DNA of 64,000 nt, taken from Halomonas sp. SSL-5 (GTDB taxonomy: Bacteria; Pseudomonadota; Gammaproteobacteria; Pseudomonadales; Halomonadaceae). Under the pieces are notes generated by a model. That model was not told the origin of the DNA. It did no database searches and saw only the letters and a program-made list of their open reading frames with translations. Positions within the stretch are counted from its first letter, which is position 1. Each line of letters starts with the position of its first letter. Location: NCBI RefSeq assembly GCF_030708455.1, contig NZ_JAUYWF010000004.1, positions 186,001 through 250,000 of the forward strand. Reading direction: 5' to 3'. A program made the position numbers and the translations under genes. Below, one piece after another: positions 1 to 8,589 of this stretch.

Positions 1-1376
1 GCGCCGGCTACAGTCAGGTGCTGCCCATGGAGCGCATCAACCTGCACCTCACCGGCGATATCCACGCGGTGGGGGCGGCCCACAACCTGCTGGCGGCCAT
101 GGTCGACAATCACCTTCACCATCGTCTCGAGCCCGAGCTGGATCCCCGCGAGGTGCGCTGGCAGCGCGTCATCGACCTCAATGACCGCGCCCTGCGGCAC
201 CTGGTGCTGGGGCTGGGTGGGCGCGGCGACGGAGTGCCCCGCCAGGGTGGCTTCGCGATCACCGCCGCCTCGGAGGTGATGGCGATACTGGCGCTGGCCG
301 ACTCCCTGGCCGACCTGCGCCGACGGCTGGGCCGGCTGATCGTGGGGCTGGACCGCAACGGCGAGCCGGTCACCGCCGAACAGATCGGCGCCGCCGGCGC
401 CATGACGGTGCTGCTCAAGGAGGCGCTCAAGCCCAACCTGCTGCAGACCCTGGAGCACGCCCCGGCGCTGATCCACGCCGGCCCCTTCGGCAACATCGCC
501 CACGGCAACTCCTCGATCGTCGCCGACCGCATCGGCCTGCACGCCGGTGACTTCCTGGTCACCGAGGCGGGCTTCGGGGCCGACATGGGGGGCGAGCGCT
601 TCTTCAATATCAAATGCCGCGCCTCGGGTCTCCTCCCGGATGCCGCGGTGCTGGTGGTCACGGTACGCGCCCTGAAGTACCACAGCGGCCGCCACCGGGT
701 AGTGCCCGGCAAGCCGCTGCCCGCCTCGCTGCTGGCGGAGTCTCCCGAGCAGGTGCGGGAGGGCGGCGCCAACCTGCTCAAGCAGATCGACAACGTGCGA
801 GCCCACGGCCTCACGCCCCTGGTGGCGATCAATGCCTTCCCCGGCGATCACCCGAGCGAGCATGACGTTATCCGCGAGCTATGCGGCTCGGTGGGCGTGC
901 GCGCCGAGGTCTCGCGCCATGTCGGCGACGGCGGCGAGGGCGCCCTGGCCCTGGCGCAGGCGCTGGTCGAGGCGACCGACGAGGCCGATACCCACGGCAA
1001 CGACTTTCACTTCCTCTACCCCACCGAGATGGCGCTGGCGGAGAAGATCGAGTGCATCGCCACGCGCCTCTACGGCGCCGAGGGGGTCGACTTCGCCCCC
1101 GGCACCCGAGAGCAGCTCGAGACCTGGCAGCGCCAGGGGTACGGGGCGTTTCCGGTATGCATCGCCAAGACGCATATGTCGCTGTCATCCGACCCCGGCC
1201 GGCTCGGGGCCCCCACGGGCTGGCGGCTGCCGGTGCGCGAGGTGCGCCTCTCCGCCGGCGCCGGCTTCGTCTATGCCCTGGCCGGGGATATTCTCACCAT
1301 GCCGGGGTTCAGCGCCTCTCCCGGCGCCAGGCGGCTCGATATCGATGATCAGGGCGAGATCACGGGACTCGGCTGA
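1..1376 (+). CDS. fhs: Formate--tetrahydrofolate ligase, C-terminal part (5' truncated by window)
   Basis: Makes 10-formyltetrahydrofolate from formate, THF and ATP in cytosolic one-carbon metabolism. The reading frame is open from base 3, so the gene begins outside the window and about 458 of the usual ~555 residues are present. The visible part opens with the family segment QVLPMERINLHLTGD and continues with HAVGAAHNLLAAMVDNH and a GPFGNIAHGNSS motif, all typical of Fhs. The ATP-binding N-terminus is not visible. It converges on the alcohol dehydrogenase gene, so it is probably not part of that operon, although one-carbon metabolism could serve glycine made there. Family assignment is firm. 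Confidence 0.95.
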   Translation, partial: AGYSQVLPMERINLHLTGDIHAVGAAHNLLAAMVDNHLHHRLEPELDPREVRWQRVIDLNDRALRHLVLGLGGRGDGVPRQGGFAITAASEVMAILALADSLADLRRRLGRLIVGLDRNGEPVTAEQIGAAGAMTVLLKEALKPNLLQTLEHAPALIHAGPFGNIAHGNSSIVADRIGLHAGDFLVTEAGFGADMGGERFFNIKCRASGLLPDAAVLVVTVRALKYHSGRHRVVPGKPLPASLLAESPEQVREGGANLLKQIDNVRAHGLTPLVAINAFPGDHPSEHDVIRELCGSVGVRAEVSRHVGDGGEGALALAQALVEATDEADTHGNDFHFLYPTEMALAEKIECIATRLYGAEGVDFAPGTREQLETWQRQGYGAFPVCIAKTHMSLSSDPGRLGAPTGWRLPVREVRLSAGAGFVYALAGDILTMPGFSASPGARRLDIDDQGEITGLG

Positions 1377-1409
1377 CCGCCGCGGGAGGGGATGAACGGC
1401 CGGCGGTGC

Positions 1410-1426
1410 CTCCTCCGACGGAGGAG
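1410..1426. terminator. Short perfect hairpin between convergent genes
   Basis: CTCCTCCG (1410-1417), A, CGGAGGAG (1419-1426) forms a short stem between the converging fhs and alcohol dehydrogenase genes. There is no T-run on either side, so a bidirectional terminator role is only suggested by position. Confidence 0.3.
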
Positions 1427-1444
1427 ACCCGGGTCGGGGGTCGG

Positions 1445-2590
1445 TCACAGGCAGCGATGGAACAGCGTCTTGAGATTCTCGACGGTCAAGGTCACCGGGT
1501 TGCCGCCACAGCTGGGATCCTGAATGGCCATCTCCGCCAGGTCGTCGATGCGGTCCGGGGTGACGCCGACCTCCGAGAGGGTCCGCGGGATGCCCAGTTG
1601 ATCGTTGAGTTCCTGGGCGAAGGCCCGGAAGCCATCGAAGCCACCCTCGATACCCAGATAACCGGCCGCCATGTCGAATCGCTCGCGAATCACGTCGGCG
1701 TTGAACTCGAGCACCGCCGGCATGCAGATCGCGTTGGTGGTGCCATGGTGGGTGTTGAACACCGCCCCGATGGGGTGGCTCATCGCGTGGATGGCCCCCA
1801 GCCCCTTCTGGAACGCCGTGGACCCCATGAGTGCCGCACTCATCATGTGCGCCCGTGCTTCCAGGTCGGTAGCGTCGGCATAGGCGCGCGGCAGGTACTC
1901 CTTGACCAGGCGCATGCCCTCCAGCGCGATGCCCTGACTCATCGGGTGATAGTGCGGGCTGGAGAACGCCTCGACGCAGTGGGCGAAGGCATCCAGCCCG
2001 GTCCCGGCGGTGATCGGCCGGGGCATGCCGACCGTCAGCTCGGGATCGCACAGCACCACCCTGGGCAGCACCCTGGGATGGAAGATGATCTTCTTCTCAT
2101 GGGTGCGGGAGTTGGTGATGACGCTGGCTCGGCCGACCTCCGAGCCGGTCCCGGCGGTGGTGGGCACCGCCACGATGGGGGCGATCGTCTCGGCATCCGC
2201 GCGCTGCCACCAGTCACCGATATCCTCGAAATCCCACACCGGACGCGTCTGGCCGGACATGAAGGCCACCATCTTGCCCAGGTCCAGCCCCGAGCCGCCG
2301 CCGAACGCGATCACCCCGTCATGGCCGCCGGCCCGGAAGGCCTCGACGCCGGCCTGCAGGTTCTGTTCGTTCGGATTGGGATCCACCTCGGCAAACAGGC
2401 AACGGCCGAGACCCGCCGCCTCGAGGATATCCAGCGCTGTCCGGGTGATGGGCAGGTCCGCCAGGCCACGGTCGGTGACCAGCAGCGGCCGGTTCATGCC
2501 CGCCTCGGCGCAGGCCTCGGGCAGCTCCTTGATCCGACCCGCGCCGAAGCGGATGGCGGTGGGATAGGTCCAGTTTCCGGTCAGTATCAT
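1445..2590 (-). CDS. Iron-containing (type III) alcohol dehydrogenase
   Basis: 381 residues, normal length for the family; a cytosolic NAD(P)-dependent alcohol/aldehyde oxidoreductase. The nucleotide loop GGGSGLD is at 97-103. The metal ligands fit the FucO pattern: Asp200, His204, His268 and His282, with the extra active-site His272. AAGGTG precedes the ATG at a good distance. It is the last gene of the TRAP cluster, 16 bp after the aldehyde dehydrogenase. Inferred role: oxidation of the hydroxyl of a gamma-glutamylated amino alcohol made by the ligase at 4061-5431; the true substrate cannot be read from sequence. Confidence 0.9.
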   Translation of the reverse strand: MILTGNWTYPTAIRFGAGRIKELPEACAEAGMNRPLLVTDRGLADLPITRTALDILEAAGLGRCLFAEVDPNPNEQNLQAGVEAFRAGGHDGVIAFGGGSGLDLGKMVAFMSGQTRPVWDFEDIGDWWQRADAETIAPIVAVPTTAGTGSEVGRASVITNSRTHEKKIIFHPRVLPRVVLCDPELTVGMPRPITAGTGLDAFAHCVEAFSSPHYHPMSQGIALEGMRLVKEYLPRAYADATDLEARAHMMSAALMGSTAFQKGLGAIHAMSHPIGAVFNTHHGTTNAICMPAVLEFNADVIRERFDMAAGYLGIEGGFDGFRAFAQELNDQLGIPRTLSEVGVTPDRIDDLAEMAIQDPSCGGNPVTLTVENLKTLFHRCL

Positions 2591-2606
2591 GGGGTCACCT
2601 TCTTGA

Positions 2607-3989
2607 TCATGTTGTTGTTTTCTTTAAATAGTAGGACTTCGGCCGGGTCAGGTTGTGGTAGCCGATCACCGACAGGCCGCCGCCGCGCCCCGTGTCCTTG
2701 CAGCCGGTCCAGCACAGGCCCGGGTCCAGGTAGTCCGCGCGGTTCATGAACACGGTACCGGTCTCGACACGGTCTCCCACGCGCTGGGCCCGCTCGATAT
2801 CCGCGGTCCAAAGGCTGGCCGTCAGGCCGAACCGGCTGTCGTTCATCAACCGGATCGCCTCCTCATCGTCCGCCACCGGCATGATGCCGACCACCGGCCC
2901 GAAGCTCTCGTCACGCATCACGCGCATCTCATGGGTCACCCGGGTGAGGATCTGCGGCGTCAGGTAGGCGCCCCCATCATCCTCGGGCTTGCGGGCAATA
3001 TGCGCCGTCGCACCGGCGGCCAGGGCCTCGTGGATCTGGGCCCGCACCTCCTGGGCAAAGCGGATATTCGCCATCGGACCGATATCGGTATCGGCGGCCA
3101 GGGGGTTGCCCAGCCTGTAGCCCTCGACGATCGCCACCGCCTTGTCGACGAAGGCCTCGAAGAGGCTCTCGTGCACATAGATGCGCTCGATCCCGCAGCA
3201 GCACTGCCCCGAGTTGAACATCGCCCCGTCGACCAGGGTGGCGACCGCGGCATCCAGGTCGGCATCCTCCATGACGTAGCCCGGATCCTTGCCGCCGAGC
3301 TCCAGGCCCAGCCCGGTGAAGGTGCCGGCCGCCGCCTGCTCCATGGCGCGCCCGCCGCCCACGGAGCCGGTGAAGTTGACGAAGTCGAAGGCGCGCTCGG
3401 CGATCAATGCCGAGGTCGTCGCATGATCCAGGTAGACGTTCTGGAAAACCTCCTCGGGCACCCCGACCGAGTGGAAGGCACGCGCCAGGCGCTCGCCCAC
3501 CAGCAGCGTCTGGGTGGCATGCTTGAGCAGCACCGTATTGCCGGCGATCAGCGCCGGGGCCAGTGTGTTGATCGCCGTCATGTAGGGATAATTCCAGGGG
3601 GCCACCACCAGCACCACCCCGTGGGGAATGCGCTTGATGTAGCGCTTGACCGTGGCATCCTCACCCACCGCGATATCGGCCAGCGCCTGCTCGGCGATGG
3701 CCGCCATGTGGGTGCCGCGCTCCTCGAAGCCAGCGAACTCGCCGCCATAGCGAACCGGTCGGCCCATCATGTGCGCCAGCTCCGGCACCACGTCGTCATT
3801 CATCTCGCCCACCGCGGCGATACCGGCCTGCACCAGCGCGATCCTCTCCTGGAGAGGGCGCGCCGCCCAGCTCGCCTGGGCCGAGCGCGCCCGTGCGGCG
3901 GCCTGTTGCGCGGCGTCCAGCGACAGGGCTTCACGCTCGGCGTAGACCGATCCGTCGATCGGCGAGATGCATGTCAGGACATGACCCAT
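2607..3989 (-). CDS. NAD(P)-dependent aldehyde dehydrogenase
   Basis: About 460 residues, slightly short for the ALDH superfamily. Visible catalytic elements: PWNYP with Asn133, the FTGSVGGG coenzyme loop at 206-213, general base Glu230 in LELGGKDPG, and the nucleophile in GQCCCG (261-266; Cys264 aligns with the catalytic Cys). The start at 3989 is chosen because GGGAG lies just upstream; an ATG at 4064 would overlap the preceding ligase gene and has no site. It sits between the ligase and the alcohol dehydrogenase, so the likely job is oxidising a gamma-glutamyl-amino aldehyde to the acid. Substrate is inference. Confidence 0.9.
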   Translation of the reverse strand: MGHVLTCISPIDGSVYAEREALSLDAAQQAAARARSAQASWAARPLQERIALVQAGIAAVGEMNDDVVPELAHMMGRPVRYGGEFAGFEERGTHMAAIAEQALADIAVGEDATVKRYIKRIPHGVVLVVAPWNYPYMTAINTLAPALIAGNTVLLKHATQTLLVGERLARAFHSVGVPEEVFQNVYLDHATTSALIAERAFDFVNFTGSVGGGRAMEQAAAGTFTGLGLELGGKDPGYVMEDADLDAAVATLVDGAMFNSGQCCCGIERIYVHESLFEAFVDKAVAIVEGYRLGNPLAADTDIGPMANIRFAQEVRAQIHEALAAGATAHIARKPEDDGGAYLTPQILTRVTHEMRVMRDESFGPVVGIMPVADDEEAIRLMNDSRFGLTASLWTADIERAQRVGDRVETGTVFMNRADYLDPGLCWTGCKDTGRGGGLSVIGYHNLTRPKSYYLKKTTT

Positions 3990-4060
3990 CGTCTTCTCCC
4001 GTTTGGAAAGTGCGTCTCCCCTGCCCTCGTGGGCAGGAGTCCGGTCGGCATGGCGCGCCG

Positions 4061-5431
4061 TCACGAGCGCTCGAAGCCGCGTGCCACCTCGTAATCGGTC
4101 ACCACCCGGTCGAAGTCCTCGAGCTCCACCTCGGCGGCGCGGGTGTAATGGTCGACCACCGCATCCCCCATGGCCTCGCGCAGCATGGCGGACGCCTTAA
4201 GGTCGTGCATGGCATCGCGCAGGTTCTGCGGGATCAGGCCCGTCTCTCCCTCATAGGTATCCCCCTCGGCGGGCGGCGGCAGCTCGAGCGTCTCCTCGAT
4301 GCCCTTGATGCCGGCGGCGAGTTGTCCCGCCATGGCCAGGTAGGGATTCAGGTCCGAACCGCCGATGCGACACTCGATGCGAACCGCCCGCGTGTTATCG
4401 GCGCATAGGCGGAACCCGGCGGTGCGGTTGTCGACCGACCAGACCGTTCTGGTCGGGGCGAAGGAGCCCTTCTGGAAACGCTTGTAGCTGTTGATATAGG
4501 GGGCCAGGAAGTAGGTGTAGTCGGGCGCATATTTCAGCAGGCCGGCCAGGTAGTGCTTCATCAGCGACGACATGCCATGGGCATCACTCTCGTCGAAGAA
4601 GGCCGGGGTGCCTCCCTGCCACAGCGACTGGTGGATATGGGTGGAACTGCCCGAATGGCCGTGATGCCACTTGGGCATGAAGGTCACCGCCCTGCCCTGC
4701 TGCCAGGCGATCTCCTTGGTCGCATGCTTGGCGATGGTGTGATAGTCCGCGGTATCGAGCGCCTTCGCATAGCGGATATTGAGCTCACCCTGGCCGGAAC
4801 CGGCCTCCCCCTTGGTGCCTTCCACCGGTATGCCCGCCGCGTAGAGATGGTTGCGAAGGGGGCGCAACACATGCTCCTCCTTGGTGGTCTGGAGGATATG
4901 GTAATCCTCGTTATATCCGCTGATCGGTGCGATATCGCGGAAGGCGTTGCGACGGATCTCGTCGAAGCTCTTCTCGAACAGGAAGAACTCGAGCTCGGTG
5001 GCCATGACCGCATCGAAGCCCAGCGCCTCCAGCCTTGCGAGCTGTCGCTTGAGGATGGTGCGAGGGGCATGGGGAACCGGCTCATGAGTGTGGTGATCCA
5101 GCACATCGCACAGCACCATGGCCGTGCCTTCCAGCCATGGCACGGGGCGCAGCGTGGTGAGGTCCGGCTTCATGATGTAGTCGCCGTAGCCGGCGCTCCA
5201 GGAGGTGCTGGCATAGCCATCCGGCGTTTCCATCTCGAGATCGGTGGCCAGCAGGTAGTTGCAGCAATGGGTCTCGCCCCAGCCGTCCTCCACGAAGTGA
5301 CGCGCATGGAGCCGCTTGCCCATCAGGCGCCCCTGCATGTCGACGATGCAGACGAGCACCGTATCCACCTCACCGCTTCCCACCTTGGCCTTCAGGTCCT
5401 CAAGGGCATCCAAAGCCAGCGCGTTGGTCAT
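4061..5431 (-). CDS. Glutamine synthetase-family gamma-glutamylamide ligase
   Basis: 456 residues. ATP-dependent ligation of an amine to the gamma-carboxyl of glutamate is the expected reaction. GS-fold metal and nucleotide motifs are intact: ELE at 146-148, GQGE at 213-216, HIHQS at 265-269 and a C-terminal RIGGSDLNPY segment. The ammonia-site loop of true GlnA (DGSS) reads DGYAST near 71-76, which argues against ammonium as the amine. True glutamine synthetase is a poor fit because the gene lies between a TRAP binding protein and alcohol/aldehyde dehydrogenases. It resembles the IpuC / GlnA4 idea of gamma-glutamylating small amines; ethanolamine is the best guess. GAGGAG precedes the ATG. 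Confidence 0.85.
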   Translation of the reverse strand: MTNALALDALEDLKAKVGSGEVDTVLVCIVDMQGRLMGKRLHARHFVEDGWGETHCCNYLLATDLEMETPDGYASTSWSAGYGDYIMKPDLTTLRPVPWLEGTAMVLCDVLDHHTHEPVPHAPRTILKRQLARLEALGFDAVMATELEFFLFEKSFDEIRRNAFRDIAPISGYNEDYHILQTTKEEHVLRPLRNHLYAAGIPVEGTKGEAGSGQGELNIRYAKALDTADYHTIAKHATKEIAWQQGRAVTFMPKWHHGHSGSSTHIHQSLWQGGTPAFFDESDAHGMSSLMKHYLAGLLKYAPDYTYFLAPYINSYKRFQKGSFAPTRTVWSVDNRTAGFRLCADNTRAVRIECRIGGSDLNPYLAMAGQLAAGIKGIEETLELPPPAEGDTYEGETGLIPQNLRDAMHDLKASAMLREAMGDAVVDHYTRAAEVELEDFDRVVTDYEVARGFERS

Positions 5432-5499
5432 TGCCGACGCTCCTCATCGCATCCAGAAATCCATGCCGGCCCGCATCGGGGCGGCGCCTTGCCCAGTAG

Positions 5500-5527
5500 A
5501 GATGCCCCGGCACCTGCCGGGGCATCT
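5500..5527. other. Perfect 13-bp hairpin 3' of the TRAP binding-protein gene
   Basis: AGATGCCCCGGCA (5500-5512), CC, TGCCGGGGCATCT (5515-5527). It lies just after the binding-protein stop in the transcribed direction and lacks a U-run. This fits a 3' mRNA stabiliser or partial terminator giving more binding protein than downstream enzymes. Confidence 0.6.
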
Positions 5528-5534
5528 GACCCGA

Positions 5535-6587
5535 TCAGGCATCGGTGTAGCGGTAGGGCCGCCCGGCCTTGCGCATATCGGCGTTGTACTGCTTGAAGAT
5601 CTCGACCACCCTGGCCTTGGTCTCAGACTCCGCCGCGATCTCGTCCCAGAACGCCTGGGCAGCGGTTTCCACCTGATCCCACTCGGCATCGGGGATCGAG
5701 GTGAGCTCCAGCTTGTCGCCATGGACGCGCAGCCTGGCCTCGCCCCCCCAGTACCAGTGCTGACGGTAGTAGTGGGACTGTTCGCAACACACCTCGAAGA
5801 GCAGCCGCAGGTCTTCCGGAAGCTCGTTCCAGCGCTCCATGTTGACGAAGAAGTGACCGATCCAGGCCCCCGAGATGTTGTTGGTCAGGAAGTAGTTGGT
5901 GACGTCGGCCCAGCCCACCGTGTAGTCCTCGGTGATGCCGGACCAGGCGATGCCATCCAGCTCGCCGGTCTGCACGGCGACCTCGATGTCCTCCCAGGGC
6001 AGGGTCACCGGCACCACGCCGAACTGTGACAGGAAGCGTCCCGCGGTGGGGAAGGTGAAGATGCGCTTGCCCTCGAGGTCCTTGAGGCTGCGGATCGGCT
6101 CCTTGGTGGCGAAATGGCAGGGATCCCAGGCCCCGGCGCTGACATGCTTGACGCCGACCTTGGCATACTCCTCCTCCCAGATCTCCTTGAGGCCGTACTG
6201 GTTGAACAGTACCGGCACATCGAGGCTGTAGCGCGAACCGAAGGGGAAGTAGCCACCGAAGACGGTGACCTCGGTGGGGGATGCCATGGAGTCGTCGTCC
6301 GACTGCACGGCATCGATGGTGCCGCGCTGCATCGCCCGGAAGAGCTCCCCCGTCGGCACCAGCTGATCGGCATAGTAGAGCTCGATCTGCATGCGGTCCC
6401 CGGCGATCCGGTTGAAGAGGTCGATGGCCGGCTTGGCGACATGCTCCGCCAGGGCGGCACCGGCATAGGTCTGCATGCGCCAGGTGATGGTGGGCTCGGA
6501 CGACGACTGGGCCATGACCCGTGAGGCCAACGGCGCGATGGCGGCACCGGCCGCGGCATTGATCAGAAACTTGCGTCTTGTTGTCAT
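5535..6587 (-). CDS. TRAP transporter solute-binding protein (DctP family), Tat-exported
   Basis: 350 residues; periplasmic ligand receptor for the TRAP permease encoded upstream. The N-terminus TTRRKFLINAAAGAA is a twin-arginine signal with probable cleavage after VMAQ (about residue 26). The rest has the DctP fold signature, including GELFRAMQRGTIDAV, LKDLEGKRIF and a C-terminal aromatic-rich helix. Compared with my memory of TakP, the substrate-carboxylate arginine of the KxR motif is occupied by Phe (KRIFTF), which suggests a ligand without the usual carboxylate. AGGAGAG precedes the ATG. It is separated from dctM by 83 bp carrying a 20-codon ORF. Confidence 0.92.
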   Translation of the reverse strand: MTTRRKFLINAAAGAAIAPLASRVMAQSSSEPTITWRMQTYAGAALAEHVAKPAIDLFNRIAGDRMQIELYYADQLVPTGELFRAMQRGTIDAVQSDDDSMASPTEVTVFGGYFPFGSRYSLDVPVLFNQYGLKEIWEEEYAKVGVKHVSAGAWDPCHFATKEPIRSLKDLEGKRIFTFPTAGRFLSQFGVVPVTLPWEDIEVAVQTGELDGIAWSGITEDYTVGWADVTNYFLTNNISGAWIGHFFVNMERWNELPEDLRLLFEVCCEQSHYYRQHWYWGGEARLRVHGDKLELTSIPDAEWDQVETAAQAFWDEIAAESETKARVVEIFKQYNADMRKAGRPYRYTDA

Positions 6588-6605
6588 TTTCTCGCTCTCC
6601 TGGTG

Positions 6606-6668
6606 TTAACTACCGGATGTGACACCTTGTCGGCCCCTGGTGAGGCTCTTGTTGTTGATTCCTGCCAT
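6606..6668 (-). CDS. Possible 20-residue small ORF between dctM and dctP
   Basis: ATG at 6668 to TAA at 6606 encodes MAGINNKSLTRGRQGVTSGS. GGGAG, within the last codons of dctM, lies about 6 nt upstream of the ATG. The peptide is basic with no hydrophobic stretch. It fills most of the 83-bp gap. It could be a translated spacer keeping ribosomes moving to dctP, or chance; I see no recognisable family. Confidence 0.3.
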   Translation of the reverse strand: MAGINNKSLTRGRQGVTSGS

Positions 6669-6670
6669 GG

Positions 6671-7993
6671 TCAGCTCCCATAGATATAGCCCGGAAGCCA
6701 GAGTGCAATCTGCGGAAAGACCATCACCAGGCTGAGGGCGACCGTCATCACCAAGACGAAGGGGAGGATCGACCGATAGATATCGCGCAGCCCGATCTCG
6801 GGCGGCGCCATGGCACGCATCAGGAACAGGTTGTAGCCGAACGGCGGGGTCATGTAGGCGATCTGGGTGGTGATCGTGTAGAGCACCCCGTACCAGATCA
6901 GGTCGAAGCCTAGCGCATCGACCAGCGGGACATAGAGCGGCGCCACGATCACCAGCATGGCGGTATCGTCGAGGAAGGTCCCCATCACGATGAAGCTGAG
7001 CTGCATCAGGATCAGGATCATCCAGGGCGACAGCCCCAGGCGCTCGGTGAAGAGGTCCTCGATGGCCTTGACCGCGCCCAGCCCGTCGAAGATGGCGCCG
7101 AAGGCGAGCGCGGCCAGGATGATCCACATGAACATGCAGGTGATGGCCAGGGTCTGGCGCACCGACACCTCGAACACCTTGCGGGTCATCCGCCCCTTGA
7201 GCGTTGCCGCCAGCAGCGCGGTCACCGCCCCCACGGCGGAACTCTCGACCAGTGAGGTCCAGCCCTTGACGAAGGGCACCATCATCACCGCAAAGATGAC
7301 CAGCGGCAGCAGGCCCGCCCTCAGCAGGCGAAGCTTCTCGGCCAGCGACACATCGCGCTCCTCGACGGGCAGGACCGGACCCAGGGAGGGCTGCAGGCGG
7401 CAGCGGACATAGATATAGATGATGAACAGCGTCGCCATCATCAGCCCCGGCAACACCCCGGCAAGCCACAGCTGCCCTACGGGCTGGCGCGCGATCATGG
7501 CGTACAGCACCAGCACCACCGAGGGCGGCACCAGAATCCCGAGGCTGGAACCCGCCTGGATGACGCCGGTCACCATGATCTTGTCGTACCCCCGCCGCAG
7601 CAGTTCGGGCAAGGCGATCGTGGCACCGATCGCCATCCCGGCCACCGACAGGCCGTTCATGGCCGAGATGAGCACCATGAGGCCGATGGTCCCGATGGCG
7701 AGGCCTCCCCTGACCGGCCCCATCCAGACATGGAACATGCGATAGAGGTCATCGGCGATGCGGCTCTCCGAGAGCACATAGCCCATGAAGATGAACATCG
7801 GCAGGGTCAGCAACGGATACCATTTCATCAGCTTCATCGCCGATGAGAACGGGATATCGACACCCCCCGTGCCCCACAGCAGCACGCCGGCCATGGCCCC
7901 GACGAAACCGATGGCGCCGAACACACGCTGACCGGTAAACAGCATCAGCATCATGGCGCTGAACATGACGATGGCGATCATCTCGTACGGCAT
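6671..7993 (-). CDS. TRAP transporter large permease, DctM subunit
   Basis: 440 residues with about 12 hydrophobic segments; the ion-coupled translocation subunit of the inner-membrane TRAP complex. Family-typical stretches are GIAMAL-like ASSLGILVPPSVVLVLYA and FLDDTAMLVIVAPLYVPL. The start at 7993 is chosen because its ATG overlaps the stop of dctQ (ATGA), the classic coupled arrangement; the longer frame to 8098 would only read dctQ out of frame. Works with the small permease directly upstream and the binding protein downstream. Confidence 0.95.
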   Translation of the reverse strand: MPYEMIAIVMFSAMMLMLFTGQRVFGAIGFVGAMAGVLLWGTGGVDIPFSSAMKLMKWYPLLTLPMFIFMGYVLSESRIADDLYRMFHVWMGPVRGGLAIGTIGLMVLISAMNGLSVAGMAIGATIALPELLRRGYDKIMVTGVIQAGSSLGILVPPSVVLVLYAMIARQPVGQLWLAGVLPGLMMATLFIIYIYVRCRLQPSLGPVLPVEERDVSLAEKLRLLRAGLLPLVIFAVMMVPFVKGWTSLVESSAVGAVTALLAATLKGRMTRKVFEVSVRQTLAITCMFMWIILAALAFGAIFDGLGAVKAIEDLFTERLGLSPWMILILMQLSFIVMGTFLDDTAMLVIVAPLYVPLVDALGFDLIWYGVLYTITTQIAYMTPPFGYNLFLMRAMAPPEIGLRDIYRSILPFVLVMTVALSLVMVFPQIALWLPGYIYGS

Positions 7994-8589
7994 CAGTCGA
8001 GCACCCCGCGCAGACGGCCGATATCCTTGAAGAACTCGGCGAGGGACTGGAGGATCATCAGGAACACGCCGAGACAGAGGAGCGTCTTGATCGGCCACAG
8101 CCAGGGCCGCCAGGCCGTGGGGCTGCGCTCCAGGAAGCCCAGCGCCTCTCCCGCCGCCGACGGCCCCTCCGTGAAGAAGGTAGCGATGAGGGACAGGAAG
8201 AAGTCGAACGGTTCGCTACCGAAGTAGCCGAGGGAATAGGCCGTCGACACCAGGCCGCCATAGAGCAGCACGCCGAGATAGAAGATCAGGAAGAAGACGG
8301 TGATGGCATCGACACACGCCTTGGTCTTCGGGCTCCAGTCGCCATAGAAGAGGTCCATGCGCACGTTCGACCCCAACTGGATCGAGTAGGGCCCGCCTAG
8401 CACGAAGTAGGCCACCATGACGAATTGCGCGGTTTCCAGGGTCCACAGCGAGGGGGTCATGAACACCTTGGACGCCGACGACCATAGCAGCACCGCCATC
8501 AGCACGAAGATCAGGTACATCGCCATTCGCCCGATGACACGGTTCATGGCCTCGATGGCGCCGATATAGATCAGGATGGCCCTAGGCAT
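7993..8589 (-). CDS. TRAP transporter small permease, DctQ subunit
   Basis: 198 residues, four predicted membrane helices, matching DctQ. The core GSNVRMDLFYGDWSPKT corresponds to the conserved hydrophilic loop of this family. The ORF starts inside the 3' end of the upstream hydrolase gene (8-bp overlap), with GAGGAGGGG as its ribosome binding site, and overlaps dctM by the ATGA arrangement. The long loop with SEPFDFFLSL and a C-terminal region of about 50 residues makes it somewhat longer than the usual 160-180 residues. Confidence 0.92.
   Translation of the reverse strand: MPRAILIYIGAIEAMNRVIGRMAMYLIFVLMAVLLWSSASKVFMTPSLWTLETAQFVMVAYFVLGGPYSIQLGSNVRMDLFYGDWSPKTKACVDAITVFFLIFYLGVLLYGGLVSTAYSLGYFGSEPFDFFLSLIATFFTEGPSAAGEALGFLERSPTAWRPWLWPIKTLLCLGVFLMILQSLAEFFKDIGRLRGVLD

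Noticed and set aside
4061..5431. Housekeeping glutamine synthetase GlnA
   Set aside because: Context of TRAP and dehydrogenase genes and the altered ammonia-site loop favour a gamma-glutamylamide ligase.
6669..7469. Upstream part of a 287-codon frame opposite in phase to dctM
   Set aside because: Only its last 20 codons have a ribosome binding site; the rest is a shadow of dctM.
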